A stretch of 64,000 nucleotides of DNA, from assembly GCF_900475885.1 (NCBI RefSeq), contig NZ_LS483429.1, positions 1,736,001 to 1,800,000 on the forward strand, written 5' to 3'. Position numbers and translations under genes: made by a program. This DNA comes from Haemophilus aegyptius. Its GTDB lineage: Bacteria; Pseudomonadota; Gammaproteobacteria; Enterobacterales; Pasteurellaceae. How positions within the stretch are numbered: the first letter of the stretch is position 1; the number at the start of each line of letters is the position of its first letter. The notes beneath the pieces were generated by a model, which worked only from the letters and a program-made list of their open reading frames with translations, was not told where the DNA came from and did no database searches. This document shows, one piece after another, positions 29,077-39,800 of this stretch.

Positions 29077-29685
29077 TTACTCGTATGCTAAGTCTAATTC
29101 AGCTTCAGCTTTTACTTTACCTGCTTGAGATTGGCCTGTTGCGTAGTAACGGGCAAGGAAGTTTATCGCTGGCGTTGTAGAAAGATCAGTTACGCTTAAT
29201 TTAGCATCAGTATCATTTTGTCCAATTTTTAATCCATTGCCATTAATATTAGCAAATTGAATATTAACATTTGTAGCTGGATCATTAGTCTCAATATTTT
29301 TTAATGTAAACTGATTAGCAGTATCTACTTTTTCAGTATGGTTAAAGGTAACAGAGACTTTATTTTTAGTAGTTTGATTATCTGTTGTACCTGTATGTGG
29401 AGTATGAACGCCATTTGTAGTGAGACAATTTTGTAAATGAATAGTAACTAATTGTTGAGTTGCCACGTCACCTTTTTGTTTTAAACTATTTGTACCTACT
29501 GTATCCAACTTAACATGTTTATCTCTATCATTCATAAAAATTTCACAAGTTTGAGTCACAACTTCACCATTAACGGTAATTTTTGCATGAGTTGCGGATT
29601 GGTTTTGTGTTTGTACCGCCGCTGCAAACGCACTATTAGCACCAAACACCCCTAATGCTAATAAAGCTAAGATTGTTTTTTTCAT
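29077..29685 (-). CDS. Major fimbrial subunit (HifA-like pilin)
   Basis: A 202-residue pilin. The frame is open to 29742, but the ATG at 29685 begins a proper signal peptide (MKKTILALLALGVFGANSAFA) and has AGGAT before it. Cysteines in VVTQTCEIFMND and LQNCLTTNG form the expected disulfide. The C-terminus KAEAELDLAYE has the penultimate tyrosine of chaperone-usher pilins, and LARYYATGQ is a common pilin segment. It is the first gene of the operon, and its promoter carries a T17 tract. In the classical hif locus hifA is divergent from hifBCDE; here all genes run the same way. Confidence 0.88.
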   Translation of the reverse strand: MKKTILALLALGVFGANSAFAAAVQTQNQSATHAKITVNGEVVTQTCEIFMNDRDKHVKLDTVGTNSLKQKGDVATQQLVTIHLQNCLTTNGVHTPHTGTTDNQTTKNKVSVTFNHTEKVDTANQFTLKNIETNDPATNVNIQFANINGNGLKIGQNDTDAKLSVTDLSTTPAINFLARYYATGQSQAGKVKAEAELDLAYE

Positions 29686-29786
29686 TTTAAAAATCCTATA
29701 TAAAAACTTTAGAATAAATTTCATCCTAGATTGGATGACCACGTTTAAACCCTTTAAACCCGATTGTTTATAGTGAAAACTTACCC

Positions 29787-29813
29787 ATTATAAAAAAAAA
29801 AAAAAAAATGCAA
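29787..29813 (-). promoter_or_regulatory. Fimbrial operon promoter with a homopolymer T17 spacer
   Basis: On the minus strand TTGCA is followed by 17 T (bases 29792-29808) and then ATAAT, so TTGCAT (-35) and TATAAT (-10) are separated by 15 bases made only of T. Changes in tract length would change promoter spacing directly. The -10 lies about 100 bases before the pilin ATG. Confidence 0.7.
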
Positions 29814-29877
29814 GCTGTATAAATATTAAGGTAATTTGATAAATTTCTTTATTTTTCTAGATGTCAAGCAAAAAAAA

Positions 29878-29909
29878 AACGCTTGTAATATACACTACAA
29901 GCGTTTTTT
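29878..29909. terminator. Terminator between modC and the fimbrial promoter
   Basis: AACGCTTGTA and TACAAGCGTT pair perfectly with an eight-base loop. A runs on the left and T runs on the right let it work in both directions. It ends modC and insulates the fimbrial promoter. Confidence 0.88.
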
Positions 29910-29949
29910 ATATTATGTCATATTAGTGTTTTATTCAGTAAAGCGTTTA

Positions 29950-31005
29950 CTACATTACCGACACCGCTTTAATCTGAACATAAACATCTTGCCCAACAGC
30001 AAAACGCAGTTCATTTTGCGCCCATTTACTGATACTTGCCCAAATCTTATTCCCTTCCACTAATACGGCAAGATCCACTCGAGAATCTTGTATCTCAATT
30101 TGTGCAACTTGGCCACGTAAAATATTACGAATGCTTGTTTGTTCTGGCTTTTGCAGTGTGATAGAAACATCTGAACTATAAATACAAACTCGCACTCGCT
30201 CGCCTACATTCGCGGGTACTTGATGAATCCAAAGCACTTGTTCGCCTAAGGAAAGTGCGGTCATTTTATAAGGTGGATTATGCAAATGAACGGGCAATGC
30301 AAGTACACTACTCTGTTCGCTTTCCCCTTTCCAAGGGGCAAAAATAGGACTATTCCAAATTTTTTCTACGCTGTCATAGGCTTTCACAATGCCGTTTTCC
30401 ATCAGCACAACGCGATCAGCTAAACGCAACAATTCGTCCAAGCTATGTGTAACATATAAAATCGGGATATTAATTTCTTTAGAAAGACGTTCCAAATATT
30501 GCATTAGCTCGCGTTTGCGGGGAAAATCAAGGGCAGAAAGTGGTTCGTCCATGAGCAAAATATCTGGATCAGTCAGCAGCGCACGCCCTATTGCCACACG
30601 TTGTTTCTCTCCGCCAGAAAGCGTGAGCGGATAACGCTTTAATAAGTGAGTAATGCCGAGAAGATCCACAATATAGTTAAAATCATCTTGCGATACGTTT
30701 TTCATACCATAGCGTAAATTACCTTTCACACTGTAGTGAGGAAATAAACGCGCATCTTGGAATACATAGCCAATTTTACGCAAGTGGGTCGGCAATGATT
30801 CTTGGCTTTCCATATCCACTAAAGTGCGGTCATTTAAACGGATGAATCCTTCGTCTGGTTGTATCAAGCCACTGACAAGATTAATCAGCGATGTTTTGCC
30901 TGAGCCAGACAAACCGAAAATAGCTGTCACACCTTGATCTGGCACTTGTATATTCGCTTGCAAGGCAAGTTGCCCGAGCTGTTTTTTCACATTAATCTGC
31001 AACAT
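29950..31005 (-). CDS. modC: Molybdate ABC transporter ATP-binding protein ModC
   Basis: ATPase of the high-affinity molybdate importer. The 351 residues contain Walker [10 protein letters not shown], the Q-loop at [13 protein letters not shown], the ABC signature LSGGEKQR, Walker [14 protein letters not shown] and the switch histidine in [10 protein letters not shown]. Residues about 285-351 form a C-terminal TOBE domain ([34 protein letters not shown]) that senses oxyanions. It overlaps modB by 14 bases. Confidence 0.95.
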   Translation of the reverse strand: MLQINVKKQLGQLALQANIQVPDQGVTAIFGLSGSGKTSLINLVSGLIQPDEGFIRLNDRTLVDMESQESLPTHLRKIGYVFQDARLFPHYSVKGNLRYGMKNVSQDDFNYIVDLLGITHLLKRYPLTLSGGEKQRVAIGRALLTDPDILLMDEPLSALDFPRKRELMQYLERLSKEINIPILYVTHSLDELLRLADRVVLMENGIVKAYDSVEKIWNSPIFAPWKGESEQSSVLALPVHLHNPPYKMTALSLGEQVLWIHQVPANVGERVRVCIYSSDVSITLQKPEQTSIRNILRGQVAQIEIQDSRVDLAVLVEGNKIWASISKWAQNELRFAVGQDVYVQIKAVSVM

Positions 31006-31720
31006 TTCCTTGTCCTAATTTTTTCTGCATTCGCTGGCTCAACCATTCAGACAGTAACAAAGAAATCAATGAAAGAATGATAGCAAATAAACATAAGCGA
31101 GCGGTTTGTTCTTCTGCAGCGGGTGTTTGAATAAAAGAATACATCGCAAGGGGAATCGTTTGAGTTTCGCCTGCAATGTTCGATACAAACGTAATGGTCG
31201 CGCCAAATTCCCCTAATGATCGAGCAAAACCAAGCACGAGCCCGGCTAAAACACCTGGTAAAGAAAGTGGCAAGGTTATTGTAAAAAATACACGCCAAGC
31301 GGAAGCACCGAGTGTTTGCGCCGCTTGCTCCAATTTAATATCAATATTTTCTAAAGAAAGTCGAATCGCGCGAACAACCAATGGAAAGGCAACCACGGCA
31401 GAGGAAAGCACCGCCCCCTTCCAACTAAAGCCAAAAGATAAGCCAAACCACTGATATAAATACTTTCCAATGAAACCATTACGCCCCATTGCCACAAGCA
31501 ATAGATAACCGATAACCACAGGTGGCAATACTAAAGGCAAATGAATTACGCCAGTAATCAGGGATTTTCCATAGAAGTTTTTGCGTGCTAAGAGCCACGC
31601 CACAAAAATGGCTAACGGCAAACTCCAAAGCATGGAACTGACTGCAACACTCAGGCTTAAATTAATTGCTGAGATTTCCATTGGCGTCAGATTAAAAAAT
31701 GAAAAAAATTGGGTAAGCAA
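30992..31720 (-). CDS. modB: Molybdate ABC transporter permease ModB
   Basis: Inner-membrane channel subunit with about six helices in 242 residues. The EAA loop that docks on ModC is visible as [45 protein letters not shown]. The N-terminal conserved part is [19 protein letters not shown]. It overlaps modC, and lies 134 bases from modA with a hairpin between, so modBC may be transcribed less than modA. Confidence 0.95.
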   Translation of the reverse strand: MLTQFFSFFNLTPMEISAINLSLSVAVSSMLWSLPLAIFVAWLLARKNFYGKSLITGVIHLPLVLPPVVIGYLLLVAMGRNGFIGKYLYQWFGLSFGFSWKGAVLSSAVVAFPLVVRAIRLSLENIDIKLEQAAQTLGASAWRVFFTITLPLSLPGVLAGLVLGFARSLGEFGATITFVSNIAGETQTIPLAMYSFIQTPAAEEQTARLCLFAIILSLISLLLSEWLSQRMQKKLGQGNVAD

Positions 31721-31811
31721 AATGAATCCTTATCTAAATAGCCTCTCTTTAAATCCCTTATTTATGGGAATATCCCACATTGATGAGAGGTAAGATGCTC
31801 TATAATAACAA

Positions 31812-31833
31812 AAGGGCAGAAATATCCGCCCTT
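31812..31833 (-). terminator. Hairpin between modA and modB (terminator or attenuator)
   Basis: On the minus strand AAGGGC and GCCCTT pair around a ten-base loop, followed by TTTTGTT. It would lower modBC expression relative to the binding protein, as is common for ABC importers. Confidence 0.55.
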
Positions 31834-31854
31834 CATGACTATTAAGATTCTATC

Positions 31855-32619
31855 TTATTTTGCAGAGAAACCATACCCTACAAGCACTTTCTTCGCTGCA
31901 TCTGATTCTAAATATTTCAAGAAATCGCGAGAATCCACATTATCATGACCTTTTACAATAGAAACGGGATAAACAACTGGTTTATGGCTATCAGCTGGGA
32001 ACACTGCAACCGTTTTAACTTGTTGGCTAACTTTTGCATCAGTGCTGTACACAATACCGTAAGGTGCTTCTGCACGTTCAACTAAAGCTAATGCACCACG
32101 CACATCTTTTGCACGCGCTAAACGATCTTGCACTTTATCCCATAAATTTAATTTGGTTAATGCTTCTGCTGCGTATTGACCAGCAGGTACGTGTGCAGGA
32201 TCGCCAACAGATAAATAGCTATCTTTTAATGCATTGATCCATTCACCTTTAGCAATATCCACAGAATTTACCGCACTTTTTGCTGGTGCGATTAAGACTA
32301 AATCATTGCCCACTAAAACTTTTTCGGTTTCTTTTACGGTTAAATCTTTTTCAGAAAGATATTTCATCCATTTATTGCTTGCAGATACAAAAATATCCGC
32401 TGGTGCGCCTTCTTCAACTTGTTTTGCTAAAGTTGAAGAAGAAGCGAAAGAAAACACTACTTCATTTTTCGGATTTTGTTTTGCGTAATCTTTTGCAACT
32501 TGTTGTAAAGCATCAGTCATTGAAGCCGCTGCAAATACAGTCACTTTAGCGGATGCCGCAAAAGAAAAGCCTAATCCTGCGATTAAAAGTGCGGTTGAAA
32601 TTTTAGTTAATTTTTTCAT
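31855..32619 (-). CDS. modA: Periplasmic molybdate-binding protein ModA
   Basis: Captures molybdate and tungstate for ModBC. The 254 residues have a signal peptide (about 1-24, ending AASA-KVT). Mature-protein motifs are VFAAASMTDALQQVAKDY (oxyanion-binding serine), FSFASSSTLAKQVEEGAPADIFVSAS, the VGDPAHVPAGQYAAEAL segment, and EAPYGIVYSTDA. It is the first gene of modABC, divergent from modE with a 137-base regulatory region between. Confidence 0.95.
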   Translation of the reverse strand: MKKLTKISTALLIAGLGFSFAASAKVTVFAAASMTDALQQVAKDYAKQNPKNEVVFSFASSSTLAKQVEEGAPADIFVSASNKWMKYLSEKDLTVKETEKVLVGNDLVLIAPAKSAVNSVDIAKGEWINALKDSYLSVGDPAHVPAGQYAAEALTKLNLWDKVQDRLARAKDVRGALALVERAEAPYGIVYSTDAKVSQQVKTVAVFPADSHKPVVYPVSIVKGHDNVDSRDFLKYLESDAAKKVLVGYGFSAK

Positions 32620-32640
32620 GAATCATCTCCTACGATTAAA

Positions 32641-32718
32641 CGTTATTTACTTGATTATATATTGAAATAAATAACAATCATATAGCAAAAGAAAAATTAT
32701 TTAGTAAAATATATAACG
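32641..32718. promoter_or_regulatory. Divergent modA/modE control region with candidate ModE half-sites
   Basis: The modA-modE gap is AT-rich. It contains CGTTATTTACTTGATTATAT at 32641 and, inverted, ATATATAACG at 32709, which resemble half-sites of the ModE operator (CGTTATAT). Their spacing does not give one clean palindrome, so the call is tentative. Nearer to modE three CTTAGG hexamers occur (32719, 32732, 32742). Confidence 0.35.
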
Positions 32719-32756
32719 CTTAGGCTTACCACTTAGGATTACTTAGGAACAGCAAA

Positions 32757-33524
32757 ATGAAAAACACCGAAATTTTACTCACAATTAAACTTCAACAAGC
32801 ACTTTTTATCGATCCAAAACGAGTTCGTTTACTCAAAGAAATTCAACAATGCGGTTCGATTAATCAAGCAGCGAAAAATGCAAAAGTGAGCTATAAAAGT
32901 GCGTGGGATCATTTAGAAGCCATGAATAAAATCAGCCCTCGCCCATTGCTGGAACGAAATACAGGCGGAAAAAACGGCGGGGGTACAGCACTTACCACTT
33001 ATGCCGAGCGTTTGCTACAACTTTATGATTTATTAGAACGTACGCAAGAACACGCGTTTCATATTCTACAAGATGAATCCGTGCCGTTAGATAGTTTGAT
33101 CACGGCAACCGCACGTTTTTATTTACAAAGTAGCGCACGCAATCAATTTTTTGGGCGAGTGGCACAACAGAGAATTATTGACGCCCGTTGTGTTGTGGAT
33201 GTGAATGTGCAAGGATTACCAACGCCGTTGCAAGTTTCTATTACCACCAAAAGCTCGGTGCGTTTGAAACTGATTACAGAAAAAGAAGTGATGCTGATGT
33301 TCAAGGCACCTTGGGTAAAAATCAGTGAACAACCATTAGCAAATCAACCGAATCAGTTCCCCGTAAATATCAAATCACTAAATGAAGAAGAAGCCATCCT
33401 TCAATTTGCTGAAAGCGACATTGAATTTTGCGCCACAGTCCACCAACCAAATCAATGGCAAATCGGACAACAAGTTTGGATTCACATTGATCAAGAGCAA
33501 ATTATTTTAGCAACGCTGGGCTAA
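32757..33524 (+). CDS. modE: Molybdate-responsive transcriptional regulator ModE
   Basis: DNA-binding molybdate sensor, 255 residues (E. coli ModE 262). The N-terminal winged helix-turn-helix (about 20-75) reads LLKEIQQCGSINQAAKNAKVSYKSAWDHLEAMN, the LysR-like motif of ModE, followed by RNTGGKNGGGTALT. Residues about 125-255 hold two Mop/TOBE domains (ARNQFFGRVAQQRIIDARCVVDV and the C-terminal DIEFCATVHQPNQWQIGQQVWIHID). With molybdate bound it represses modABC in relatives. It is placed divergently from modA, which supports that role. Confidence 0.93.
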   Translation: MKNTEILLTIKLQQALFIDPKRVRLLKEIQQCGSINQAAKNAKVSYKSAWDHLEAMNKISPRPLLERNTGGKNGGGTALTTYAERLLQLYDLLERTQEHAFHILQDESVPLDSLITATARFYLQSSARNQFFGRVAQQRIIDARCVVDVNVQGLPTPLQVSITTKSSVRLKLITEKEVMLMFKAPWVKISEQPLANQPNQFPVNIKSLNEEEAILQFAESDIEFCATVHQPNQWQIGQQVWIHIDQEQIILATLG

Positions 33525-33707
33525 TTCCCACATTAGCCAAGAGATTAACCTAAAATCTAAAACACCCCAAAAATCAACCGCACTTTTCATCTTTCTTGCT
33601 AAAACAGCCTTCTTTAGGGCTGTAATATAAGGCACGAAAGAAAAAACAAACGTTCACTTTATGTTACTTTCAAATTTTTACAAAAAATGATACTTTTATC
33701 GTCATAT

Positions 33708-33736
33708 TTGTGACAAAATTGTGCACCTTTTAGGAT
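33708..33736 (+). promoter_or_regulatory. Candidate promoter of the giant autotransporter gene
   Basis: TTGTGA and TAGGAT are 17 bases apart in the 294-base gap before the autotransporter gene. The rest of the gap holds an uptake signal (near 33577) and a small ACAGCC...GGCTGT hairpin (near 33604-33622). AGGAAA lies 11 bases before the ATG. Confidence 0.35.
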
Positions 33737-33818
33737 GCCTCTTTATTCTTTAATTTCACACAAGCTGCAAAAACATAAAGAGTGAATATTTTGGTAGTAA
33801 ATTTAGGAAAATGAATTA

Positions 33819-36800
33819 ATGAACAAAGTTTTTAAGGTAATTTGGAATAAAGCAACGCAACGATTAGAAGTTGTTTCTGAATTGGCGAGAAGCCAAGGAA
33901 AAGCAGCCGCCACAACAGATAACCATGTTTCTGCGGGGGGGGGGGGGATAGCCTCAGCCAAAGGTAAACCGTCCTTTACATTAACCCTACTGGCATTATC
34001 GATGCTAATGCTATCCAGCAAGGCTTTTGCTGAAAAACGATATGGCGATCTGTTTTCGGTTCCGAGAAATGATTTGGGGGTGGGAAACACTGCTACAAAC
34101 TCCGTTGAACAGAATAATACATTACCTGTCATAGTTGGGGTTGCGAATAATGCTGGCACCGATGGAGCAACAGAAAATGGTGCTGCAGGCGGCATTGAAG
34201 TTGGTAAAAATGGTTTTGCTCTAGATGCTAAAAATCACAAAATTACAGGATTAACCGACGCCGCACTTACAGCCGCAAGTACAGAGGCTGTAACAGGCAA
34301 ACAATTAAAGCAAACAAACGATAATGTCACCGCTGCTGCAAGCACAGCAAATTCAGCATTAACTGCAGCAACCTCAGCTGCGACTGCAGCGGCAGAAGCG
34401 AAATCGAATGCAAGTACAGCATTAGCAAAAGCAACTACCCTTGAAACCACACTTAACAACCAAACAAGTTATTTGCACGTCAATTCCGCAAAAACTGGCA
34501 ATAAAGGCAAATATAACGAAACCGCTGGCGCAACAGGTACAGACTCTATCGCAATTGGCCCTAACGCAAGCGCCTCTCTCAACAGCTCAATTGCAATTGG
34601 CGATGAATCTAAAGCAAACTACGACTACAGCATTGCTTTGGGTACAAATGCAACCGCAACGGGTCTTAATGCAACCGTAATTGGTCGAAATGCTAGAACG
34701 AAAGGAACGGATTATGATGCCATTGTTGTTGGTACAAACGCAACTAGTGCTAACACATCAACTGTAGTGATTGGTAAAGATGCCAAGGCTTCAGGACAAA
34801 GTTCAATTTCCATTGGGCAAGAATCAAATTCTACACAATCTGCATCGGTTGCTTTAGGTTATCGAGTTTCTGCAATAAACACAAATGCAACTGCAATTGG
34901 TTCTTACAGTAATGCGACAGGAACTAATTCTGTCGCCATTGGTTCGGCAAGAGCAACTAATGTTAGCACCACCGCTATTGGTCAGGGCGCAAATGCAAGC
35001 GGTTCAAGCGGTACAGCTGTAGGTACGCAAGCAAATGCAACAGCAGGAAGTTCTGCCGCATTAGGTCAAAGAGCAAATGCAACAGCACTCGCTGCTATTG
35101 CATTAGGTTATCAAGCTCAAGCAAAAGGAATATGGGCAACAGCAGTCGGCCCTGATTCTAAAGCTATTGCAAACTACTCTGTTGCAATGGGTAATAGTGC
35201 AAATGCCTCTGCAAACCAAACAATAGCCATCGGACGTTCCGCAAACGCATCAAAAGAAAATGCTATCGCCTTGGGTTACAACGCACAAGCAACAGGAGAG
35301 AGGGCGTCTGCCGTCGGTCCTGATGCCAAAGCTATTGCAAACTACTCTGTTGCAATGGGTAATGGTGCAAATGCCTCTGCAAACCAAACAATAGCCATCG
35401 GACGTTCCGCAAACGCATCAAAAGAAAACGCTATCGCCTTGGGTTACAACGCACAAGCAAACACCAAAGATGGCGATATTGCATTAGGTAACGGATCTAT
35501 TACAGCCTTGCAACACGATGCAAACACATTTACTCTAAATGGAAAAGACATAGGTAAAAATTTCGTTCTAGGCTCAGATCAAGGCGTACTTTCTATCGGT
35601 AACTCAACCGTTAATCGTCAAATTCAAAACGTAGGCGCAGGTAAGATTACGGCAGATTCAAGCGATGCGATCAATGGTTCACAGCTTTATCACGTTGCGA
35701 CAGAATTAAACACTCTAGCAAACAAAGCACAAGATGAGGCTACCAAAGCATTAGACAAAGCGACCGCACTTGAAGCACGTAAACAAACGTTCAAAATTCA
35801 AAATAGTCAAACAGAACAAAATACTAAAGATGGTAACGCTAAAGAGTGGGGATTAAACCAAGATAACGAAATCACGTTTGGTGCAACCTCCGATCTTACT
35901 GTTAGCACAGACGGCAATGGCAAAATTATCTATGGATTAAGTCAAACTGCAAAAGACTCAATCTCTTCTGCAGCAGCCGCAGCCGAAACAGTAACAAATA
36001 CATTAAACGAAATTAATACACAAGTTAGCACAGCAAAAAGCTACGCAAGCAGCGCAGCCAGCTCCGCCAGTGTGGCATCCACATCCGCCAGCGCCGCATC
36101 CACATCCGCCAGTGCGGCATCCACATCCGCCAGCGCCGCATCCACATCCGCCAGTGCGGCATCCACATCTGCCAGTGCCGCATCCACATCCGCCAGCAGC
36201 GCAGCCAGCTCCGCCACCGCAGCTTCAAGCTCAGCACAACAGGCTTCTAGCTCGGCGCAACAAGCGTCTAGTTCAGCAGAGCAGGCTTCAAGCTCGGCGC
36301 AACAGGCTTCTAGTTCGGCGCAACAAGCAAGCAGCTCGGCACAACAAGCATCAAGCTCGGCGCAACAGGCTTCTAGCTCAGCACAACAGGCTTCTAGTTC
36401 GGCGCAACAAGCAAGCAGCTCGGCACAACAAGCATCAAGCTCGGCGCAACAGGCTTCTAGCTCTGCTCAACAAGCTTCAAGCTCTGCTAACGCGGCAAGT
36501 TCATCAGCCAATGCAGCATCAAGCTCTGCTAACGCAGCAAGTTCATCAGCCAATGCAGCATCAAGCTCTGCACAACAAGCTTCTAGCTCCGCTCAACAAG
36601 CTTCTAGCTCCGCTCAACAGGCTTCTAGCTCTGCTCAACAAGCTTCAAGTTCTGCTAACGCAGCAAGTTCATCAGCTAACGCAGCTTCAAGCTCTGCTAA
36701 CGCGGCAAGTTCATCAGCTAACGCAGCTTCAAGCTCTGCTAACGCGGCAAGTTCATCAGCTAACGCAGCATCAAGCTCTGCTAACGCGGCAAGTTCATCA

Positions 36801-39800
36801 GCTAACGCAGCTTCAAGCTCTGCTAACGCGGCAAGTTCATCAGCCAATGCAGCTTCAAGTTCTGCTAACGCAGCAAGTTCATCAGCTAACGCAGCATCAA
36901 GCTCTGCTAACGCGGCAAGTTCATCAGCTAACGCAGCTTCAAGCTCTGCTAACGCGGCAAGTTCATCAGCTAACGCAGCATCAAGCTCTGCTAACGCAGC
37001 AAGTTCATCAGCCAATGCAGCATCAAGCTCTGCTAACGCAGCAAGTTCATCAGCCAATGCAGCATCAAGCTCTGCACAACAGGCTTCTAGTTCGGCAGAG
37101 CAGGCTTCAAGCTCTGCACAACAGGCTTCTAGTTCGGCAGAGCAGGCTTCAAGCTCGGCACAACAGGCTTCTAGCTCAGCACAACAGGCTTCTAGTTCGG
37201 CGCAACAAGCAAGCAGCTCGGCACAACAAGCATCAAGCTCGGCGCAACAAGCAAGCAGCTCGGCACAACAAGCATCAAGCTCGGCGCAACAGGCTTCTAG
37301 CTCTGCTCAACAAGCTTCAAGCTCTGCTAACGCGGCAAGTTCATCAGCCAATGCAGCATCAAGCTCTGCTAACGCAGCAAGTTCATCAGCCAATGCAGCA
37401 TCAAGCTCTGCACAACAAGCTTCTAGCTCCGCTCAACAAGCTTCTAGCTCCGCTCAACAGGCTTCTAGCTCTGCTCAACAAGCTTCAAGTTCTGCTAACG
37501 CAGCAAGTTCATCAGCTAACGCAGCTTCAAGCTCTGCTAACGCGGCAAGTTCATCAGCTAACGCAGCTTCAAGCTCTGCTAACGCGGCAAGTTCATCAGC
37601 TAACGCAGCTTCAAGCTCTGCTAACGCGGCAAGTTCATCAGCTAACGCAGCATCAAGCTCTGCTAACGCAGCAAGTTCATCAGCCAATGCAGCTTCAAGC
37701 TCTGCTAACGCGGCAAGTTCATCAGCTAACGCAGCTTCAAGCTCTGCTAACGCGGCAAGTTCATCAGCTAACGCAGCATCAAGCTCTGCTAACGCAGCAA
37801 GTTCATCAGCCAATGCAGCATCAAGCTCTGCTAACGCGGCAAGTTCATCAGCTAACGCAGCTTCAAGCTCTGCTAACGCAGCTTCAAGCTCTGCTAACGC
37901 GGCAAGTTCATCAGCCAATGCAGCTTCAAGTTCTGCTAACGCAGCAAGTTCATCAGCTAACGCAGCATCAAGCTCTGCTAACGCGGCAAGTTCATCAGCT
38001 AACGCAGCTTCAAGCTCTGCTAACGCGGCAAGTTCATCAGCTAACGCAGCATCAAGCTCTGCTAACGCAGCAAGTTCATCAGCCAATGCAGCATCAAGCT
38101 CTGCTAACGCAGCAAGTTCATCAGCCAATGCAGCATCAAGCTCTGCACAACAGGCTTCTAGTTCGGCAGAGCAGGCTTCAAGCTCGGCACAACAGGCTTC
38201 TAGCTCAGCACAACAGGCTTCTAGTTCGGCGCAACAAGCAAGCAGCTCGGCACAACAAGCATCAAGCTCGGCGCAACAAGCAAGCAGCTCGGCACAACAA
38301 GCATCAAGCTCGGCGCAACAGGCTTCTAGCTCTGCTCAACAAGCTTCAAGCTCTGCTAACGCGGCAAGTTCATCAGCCAATGCAGCATCAAGCTCTGCTA
38401 ACGCAGCAAGTTCATCAGCCAATGCAGCATCAAGCTCTGCACAACAAGCTTCTAGCTCCGCTCAACAAGCTTCTAGCTCCGCTCAACAGGCTTCTAGCTC
38501 TGCTCAACAAGCTTCAAGTTCTGCTAACGCAGCAAGTTCATCAGCTAACGCAGCTTCAAGCTCTGCTAACGCGGCAAGTTCATCAGCTAACGCAGCTTCA
38601 AGCTCTGCTAACGCGGCAAGTTCATCAGCTAACGCAGCTTCAAGCTCTGCTAACGCGGCAAGTTCATCAGCTAACGCAGCATCAAGCTCTGCTAACGCAG
38701 CAAGTTCATCAGCCAATGCAGCATCAAGCTCTGCTAACGCGGCAAGTTCATCAGCTAACGCAGCTTCAAGCTCTGCTAACGCAGCTTCAAGCTCTGCTAA
38801 CGCGGCAAGTTCATCAGCCAATGCAGCTTCAAGTTCTGCTAACGCAGCAAGTTCATCAGCTAACGCAGCATCAAGCTCTGCTAACGCGGCAAGTTCATCA
38901 GCTAACGCAGCTTCAAGCTCTGCTAACGCGGCAAGTTCATCAGCTAACGCAGCATCAAGCTCTGCTAACGCAGCAAGTTCATCAGCCAATGCAGCATCAA
39001 GCTCTGCTAACGCAGCAAGTTCATCAGCCAATGCAGCATCAAGCTCTGCACAACAGGCTTCTAGTTCGGCGCAACAAGCAAGCAGCTCGGCACAACAAGC
39101 ATCAAGCTCGGCGCAACAGGCTTCTAGCTCTGCTCAACAAGCTTCAAGCTCTGCTAACGCGGCAAGTTCATCAGCCAATGCAGCATCAAGCTCTGCTAAC
39201 GCAGCAAGTTCATCAGCCAATGCAGCATCAAGCTCTGCACAACAAGCTTCTAGCTCCGCTCAACAAGCTTCTAGCTCCGCTCAACAGGCTTCTAGCTCTG
39301 CTCAACAAGCTTCAAGTTCTGCTAACGCAGCAAGTTCATCAGCTAACGCAGCTTCAAGCTCTGCTAACGCGGCAAGTTCATCAGCTAACGCAGCTTCAAG
39401 CTCTGCTAACGCGGCAAGTTCATCAGCTAACGCAGCTTCAAGCTCTGCTAACGCGGCAAGTTCATCAGCTAACGCAGCATCAAGCTCTGCTAACGCAGCA
39501 AGTTCATCAGCCAATGCAGCATCAAGCTCTGCTAACGCGGCAAGTTCATCAGCTAACGCAGCTTCAAGCTCTGCTAACGCAGCTTCAAGCTCTGCTAACG
39601 CGGCAAGTTCATCAGCCAATGCAGCTTCAAGTTCTGCTAACGCAGCAAGTTCATCAGCTAACGCAGCATCAAGCTCTGCTAACGCGGCAAGTTCATCAGC
39701 TAACGCAGCTTCAAGCTCTGCTAACGCGGCAAGTTCATCAGCTAACGCAGCATCAAGCTCTGCTAACGCAGCAAGTTCATCAGCCAATGCAGCATCAAGC

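Noticed and set aside
22787-29949. Search for transposase, integrase or terminal repeats that would explain the fimbrial insertion
   Set aside because: None seen. Homologous exchange in flanking core genes through natural transformation is a sufficient explanation.
33935-33947. Possibility that the 13-G run is a sequencing artefact
   Set aside because: It is in frame, lies in an otherwise intact 7-kb gene and has stops positioned right after it in both other frames. Read data would still be needed to fix the exact length.
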